64,000 nucleotides of DNA from Chondrosia reniformis (taxonomy: Eukaryota > Porifera > Demospongiae > Chondrillida > Chondrillidae). Positions 59,224-64,000 of the stretch are shown here, in pieces; positions within the stretch are counted from its first letter, which is position 1, and every line of letters begins with the position of its first letter. The stretch is taken from positions 5,636,501-5,700,500 of the forward strand of contig OX359193.1 in NCBI GenBank assembly GCA_947172415.1, given 5' to 3'. Position numbers and translations under genes: made by a program. Below the pieces are notes generated by a model that did not search any database, was not told where the DNA came from, and saw nothing but the letters and a program-made list of their open reading frames with translations.

Positions 59224-62200
59224 ATGGCTCACAAATCGTCTTCGAAAGGTAGCCATCCTGGCGTGCATCCAGAGACTGCTAGGTACAAGCTCAAACATAC
59301 GTAAATGAATGCTTACTTTGGGAATCACGATAAAAAGTTTATTTTTGTGCATGGCTGGCGAATGGAATTTCAACTGTCTAACCACAGATAATTCCTTATG
59401 TTAGACATAGCTATATCTCCTAGATTTGGAAGGAATTGTTTTGATGTCTGTTTCACTATAGTGATCCAAGTGCAGTCCAGAATTTTTATGGTTATGTACA
59501 GACATTTATACCACAGGTATATGCATACATACTTCAGTATTACAGAAGAATTAATAAGTGTATATATAGAGGTAAAACTACATAATACATGATATCTGCA
59601 TATGTAAGTAGGTAGGAAAGATATTATGAACACACGAGACATGTGCTGGTTGATGAGAAAGGTTTACTTATTGTCAGTCCTACAGTAACCAATCAGAGGA
59701 CCTGAAACAGAAGCTTCTTTGGGTTAAAGTAGATAAGTTAAATATTTTAGGTGAGCTATGCTGCCAAGGGCACATAATTATATTTGAAAGCTGGATATAG
59801 GTATGTACATACGTATGTAACATACGTATATAATGCTTTAAAGGTATAAGTGTTCTTTTCTTAGCTTTAGAACCACAAAGTATTAGAATTTTATTTGATC
59901 TAAGAGGAAATGATTTTGTTTGTGAATTTTACAATCCTGAATAATTTCTTTCTTTACTGTCCATTTTATAACCTCTATTTGGGCTGCATGTACTTACGTA
60001 TGTGATTAGTATGTAAGCAATGTATTTATTTGGATATGTCAGGTTCTATATTATAATCCCAGCAGTAGCTGTTATTCTAATCCTTCCTCATTGGTGGCAT
60101 TGTATTTGCCCCTCTTCTGCAGGAGTTCATCACTTAGGCACAGAGTATGAGGAATCTAAGCCGCCTCCTTCTCCTCTTGTGGTCACTCTGGGATATGTAA
60201 ATGGATTTTCAGTTTGGACTATTGCTGTGAGTGTACATACGTAATACTAATCTGATAGGGAGTAATTTTAGTTGTGTTTATTATGATAGATAAGTTTATT
60301 GGAACATAATTTTCGTTGCAGATAGCTCCAATAAACTTATAAACCATAATACTAATCTGCAGCATGATCCTGTTCTAATCTTAGTACCATCTCAATTATG
60401 TGCCATATCACTCTACATGTATGTTCTAGTCTTAGTACCATCTCAATTATGTGCCATGTCACTCTATGTGTATGTTCTAGTTTAGTACCACCTCAATTAT
60501 GTGCCATGTCACTCTATGTGTATGTTCTAATCTTAGTACCATCTCAATTATGTGCCCCATGTCACTCTATGTGTATGTTCTAATCTTAGTACCATCTCAA
60601 TTATGTGCCATGTCACTCTATGTGTATGTTCTAGTTTAGTACCATCTCAATTATGTGCCCCATGTCACTCTATGTGTATGTTCTAATCTTAGTACCATCT
60701 CAATTATGTGCCATGTCACTCTATGTGTATGTTCTAGTTTAGTACCACCTCAATTATGTGCCATGTCACTCTTTGTGTGTAAATACACTGTTATTCCAAT
60801 TGTAAGATAACATTAAAGTGTTCTGTAGTACCGGTGAATGTAGCACTTTAAATGGAATAATGACACTTATAGTGCTCACTTATACACCTCCTAACATGTA
60901 TACTTACTTTTACTGTATCCATCTTTTGAGGTTCTAACCTGCTAGTATATGATGTCGGCTCATAGTTTCTATGCTGACCTAATATACTGCACACCTGTTC
61001 AGTGTGAGGTTTTCTGTTACAGGGAGGTACAGGTGAAGGACAGGAAGTATATACACAGCATACAGGAGGGCCAGTCAAGGTGGTTTCCCTTTTAGAGATA
61101 CCAGAAATAGGTTGGTAGGATGTGGTGTAAATGTGAACAGGATCGTAACCCTGTGGGGAATATTAAGATAGGTACGTGAATGTCTGTATGTATATGTAGG
61201 TGTTGAGGACTGCCATGCTGACCAGAGGCCACTGCTAGCTATGGTACCAAAACCATTTGACACTTTGGTTCCAGTGTCCTTGAAGACTGGACAGGAATTA
61301 GATAAGAAGTACCACATTAATTTTAAGAGGAAGAATGACAGTGGTGTAATTGTCAATGTGGCCAGTAACAGAAAGTGAGATTACTAGTAGTACGTATGTA
61401 CGTATTAAATTAGTATGTAAATATACGTACTGGTCTCATACCTGTAGCCTTCCTAACATTCTTAATTCTTTTTATTGCTGATGAAGATCCACTGGTCAAA
61501 ATGTCCAAATCCTTATATTTTGTTGCAGATAGCTCAAATGTTAAATAGACTAGGTCAATGAACACTACGAGAACTACTCCGTATACCACTTTGTATGTAC
61601 GTACGTATGTGTGTATTATAGTGGACCTTTACTTATCCATCCTTAATGGGACAAGGGGTAGGCTGGATAGATGTCATGCCTGGATAGATGTCATGCCTGG
61701 ATAGATGTCATGCCTGGATATGTGGAACTCAGTGGCAATCACAATTAGGTCATTAATTTCAGCACAACATTGTTGTATAATTAGGGCTGACCTGTGATTC
61801 ATGTTTAGACAAGCAACCTCAGGCATTTAAATATTTTCTAAAATAATAAAGTTACACTCTTCCTATTTGTTCAAAGAGAGGAGGCAGACGTAAAACATGG
61901 CTGACACTATACTGTGACCAGTTAAACCAGATAACTGAAGGGGCTGGATGGATGGGGGAGGGTCTACTGTATATGTTTTAAGATAACTTTATTCTATTGT
62001 TGATTTCCTTCCCTGTCATATCATATACGTAGGTATGTTATAGTTGTAATGCAGTTGAGAATCACAGTCCTAAGTGCAGGAGATCTACACAAGGTGCTAT
62101 TTTACATTAAAAGTAAGTAATTTCATAATCTTCTAATATTTAGGTATATCAGGGTTTCATTCACCCCCCTTGCTAAAGAGTTCCCCACATTGGATGGTTG

Positions 62201-64000
62201 CCACTTAACAAAATTTCTGGATGAAACCCTGTATATACATAGTACTTGAATGCCCATGCAGTGTTAATGCCATTTGTATATGCATATGTACGTATATACC
62301 AGGAGTTTCTTTTAGAAAATCTCCCATAAAATATAGTGTATATTGAGGGGGCACCTACGTAGTTCAACAAGTCTGCTTGCTATTAAAATTTGGCAATTTG
62401 AATTTCTTCAAAAGGGGAGGGAGGATTTTTAAGAGTAGTACTGCCTCCTAAAAGATATCCTGTATACATATGATATGTCTAATTTAATATATACGTAGCA
62501 GTATATTGTGAAAAATAGTCATATTTTGTGGAACATAAGAGTTAAGTTATACAGTTACTGATATGTGCTTGTAATTTGCCAATGTAATCTGTAGATAATT
62601 ACCCAGTTATTGAGTATCCCTGTAACCCAATTTCACTGGGTAGCTGCTGGTTGGCCTATCCGGATATAAAGCTAAACACTCATCACCAGTCACATGGGGG
62701 GGTGTACCCAGAGGAGGGTGTGTCCATGAAGGCCAAGATGCTGGATGCCATGAAAGGTGTTGGAAAGGTTGCTAGTGAGGTGTACAACAAATACTGGAAA
62801 GGAGAAGAGGTTCACAGAGAAGATCAGTCTCCAATTGTAAGTGCAGCCTTGAATAGTATTCATGGATACATAATTGTATTCATGACAATGGTACATAGTT
62901 GTATTCATTACAACAGGTAGAATCATCAAGTGCAGGCTGTGTTATCACTATCCTGGATGTGGAGAGGGTCCTTGAAAGGTTTCCAGACAAAGATACTGGG
63001 ATTCATAAAGTATAGTTATATCAAAATAATACTGAAATGACAACTACATAATCTGTGCACCAACTGTGTATACATATATATGTACATGTATAATTGCATA
63101 TTTACGTATGTACTTACGTACGTATGTATGTGTATATGAAGGTTGACTTGAAGGATATGAATAGAGAAAGTGGTGTCATCGCTCACTTCTTGGCACACAG
63201 AGGAGATAACCTGAGACTAGCAGCTCTAGCATTTGATCCTACGTACGTAGGTATTCAGCACTGTGTACATGCTGTCTCATCTATCCATATAAAGTTTTAA
63301 TTTATATCTCCATCCGTCTGTTACCATCCATCCATCCTTCCCTTGATCTGTATACGTACATCCATCCAGGTATTCCTCTATTCTTACTGACTGCCCCTTT
63401 CACCCTTTTTAATGTCTCCATCTGTTCATTCCTATGCAATATCTTCTACTTGTTACTCCTTGTTCTCCTATCTGTCCTCTTTGTTTAGTGGAATGTTACT
63501 ATTGACTGCCTGTTCTGAGGGTCGTGTGTTCAATCTATTCTGTATTCACCCTCACCCGTGGCTATCATCGGAAACGTGTGTCCAGCATCTCTACTCCTTA
63601 AGGAGAGGAGACACAAGAGGATTGGTACATACACACCTGACTGTATCATATATTTTACATTAAATGAAATGTATACTGTAAAACCCTTAATATTATATGT
63701 ATTTAGCGTTTTACAGTATATGACTTATTAGCATCCATTAAATTTAGCGTTTTGCTGTAAATACTTGCTCCACACTACTGCACATGCGTAATAATAAACA
63801 TTTTAACGACCATAAATGTTAGAGAATGATATCGCATCGCTAATTTTGCTAACATAAATGGCACACTAATATTAATGGTTTTACAGTAGTTACGTGAGCT
63901 ACATATCATAGTTACTTATTACTACTTAGAATGACCTTTAGATGTATTTGTTTGCGATTGACGTTACAGGTCCAGGGTTTCTGTTTCAGCTCTGACAGTA
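59224..64000 (+). CDS. BCAS3: BCAS3 microtubule-associated / autophagy protein, 5' part
   Basis: Twelve exons join in phase, the last cut by the window edge: 59224-59282, 59462-59516, 59678-59750, 60123-60226, 61023-61110, 61200-61374, 62033-62112, 62595-62836, 62917-63009, 63142-63242, 63489-63624 and 63970-64000+. Recognisable blocks are NFYGYVQTFIPQSYS (human VTFLQDVVPQAYS), KLLWVKVDKL, PLVVTLGYVNGFSVW, QELDKKYH, YVIVVMQLRITVL, GSCWLAYPDIKL, SGVIAHFLAHRGDNLR, GMLLLTACSEGRVFNLF and HLYSLRRGDTRGLVQGF. This is the N-terminal seven-bladed propeller of BCAS3. In vertebrates the protein works with PHAF1 at phagophores and with the cytoskeleton. The C-terminal BCAS3 domain lies beyond the window. 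Confidence 0.93.
60289..60343. repeat. 14-bp-arm inverted repeat flanked by 13-bp direct repeats
   Basis: ATAAGTTTATTGGA (60290-60303) and TCCAATAAACTTAT (60327-60340) are perfect inverted copies. The surrounding ~92 bp is bounded by direct repeats TAATACTAATCTG at 60242-60254 and 60347-60359, like a target-site duplication. The loop shares GTTGCAGATAGCTC with the Penelope-tail remnant near 61515. Confidence 0.75.
60372..60777. repeat. ~51-bp tandem array, ~8 copies, BCAS3 intron 4
   Basis: Units contain CATCTCAATTATGTGCCATG, TCACTCTATGTGTATGTTCTA and, in most copies, ATCTTAGTAC. They vary from 49 to 54 bp through small indels (CTAATCTTAG versus CTAGTTTAG; GCCCCATG versus GCCATG). Confidence 0.93.
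61455..61585 (+). mobile_element. decayed Penelope-like 3' tail
   Basis: TTTATTGCTGATGAAGATCC and the following ACTGGTC, AAATGTCCAAATCC and GGTCAATGAAC align in order with the 3' tail of the Penelope-like element at 38150-38220. The hammerhead-like core is degraded. It is a solo fragment in BCAS3 intron 6. No coding part remains. Confidence 0.55.
61664..61720. repeat. 17-bp tandem repeat, ~3.4 copies
   Basis: TGGATAGATGTCATGCC repeated exactly three times (61664, 61681, 61698) plus a partial fourth, in BCAS3 intron 6. Confidence 0.95.
63674..63888. mobile_element. MITE with ~21-bp terminal inverted repeats
   Basis: The left end TACTGTAAAACCCTTAATA and the right end TATTAATGGTTTTACAGTA are inverted copies with one mismatch. 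The outer TA on each side fits a TA target-site duplication, as for Tc1/mariner-type elements. The interior (~170 bp) is non-coding and contains two AGCGTTTT.C.GTA blocks. It lies in BCAS3 intron 11. Confidence 0.82.

Overview
The window looks like an animal genome, most likely a demosponge close to Amphimedon queenslandica (inference). It is AT-rich and gene-dense, with short GT-AG introns and genes packed head-to-head and tail-to-tail. It holds metazoan orthologues, including ciliary CFAP251, next to a cluster of short-chain collagen-like genes with sponge or cnidarian character. All exon models were read by eye from splice signals, reading phase and remembered family sequences. No alignment was run.

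Left part (1-15.1 kb): an SLC8B1/NCLX-like mitochondrial Na/Ca exchanger (minus, 3' end uncertain or outside), a small unrecognised coiled-coil protein at 5428-5807 (plus), GPATCH3 (minus, complete, 6 exons) and AKAP10 (plus, complete, 9 exons with the C-terminal PKA-anchoring helix). Two AKAP10 introns are filled by minisatellites of about 1.5 and 1.1 kb.

Centre (15.2-45.6 kb): a tandem cluster built from two gene types, a 16-exon SEC14-like lipid-transfer protein (CRAL-TRIO + GOLD) and a single-exon secreted collagen-like protein. The order is SEC14L-A, SEC14L-B, collagen 1, SEC14L mini-gene (exon 1 + exons 14-16), collagen 2 (truncated and joined to SEC14L intron 14), SEC14L exons 15-16, collagen 3 (one in-frame stop), SEC14L remnant, Penelope-like element, collagen 4 (whole), SEC14L-C (whole). 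The repeating module runs from the SEC14L 3' end through the collagen to the next SEC14L exon 1, as expected from unequal exchange between SEC14L intron 1 and intron 13. The first mini-gene keeps its reading frame and would encode a short GOLD-only protein.

Right part (45.6-64 kb): a near-perfect 243-bp hairpin, DNAJC30 (plus), a VPS37-type ESCRT-I subunit (minus), CFAP251/WDR66 (plus, 25 exons, complete, with a tRNA-Val(AAC) gene in one intron), a small F-box protein (minus) and the 5' part of BCAS3 (plus, running off the edge).

The most unusual theme is tandem repeats that abut splice sites. In SLC8B1, VPS37 and CFAP251 the array starts at a real 5' splice site and in SLC8B1 re-creates that donor in every unit. 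In AKAP10 the arrays end close to real acceptors. Other features are a dispersed ~180-bp intronic repeat family, two long hairpins, a TA-flanked MITE, and a hammerhead-like core at the 3' end of the Penelope element.
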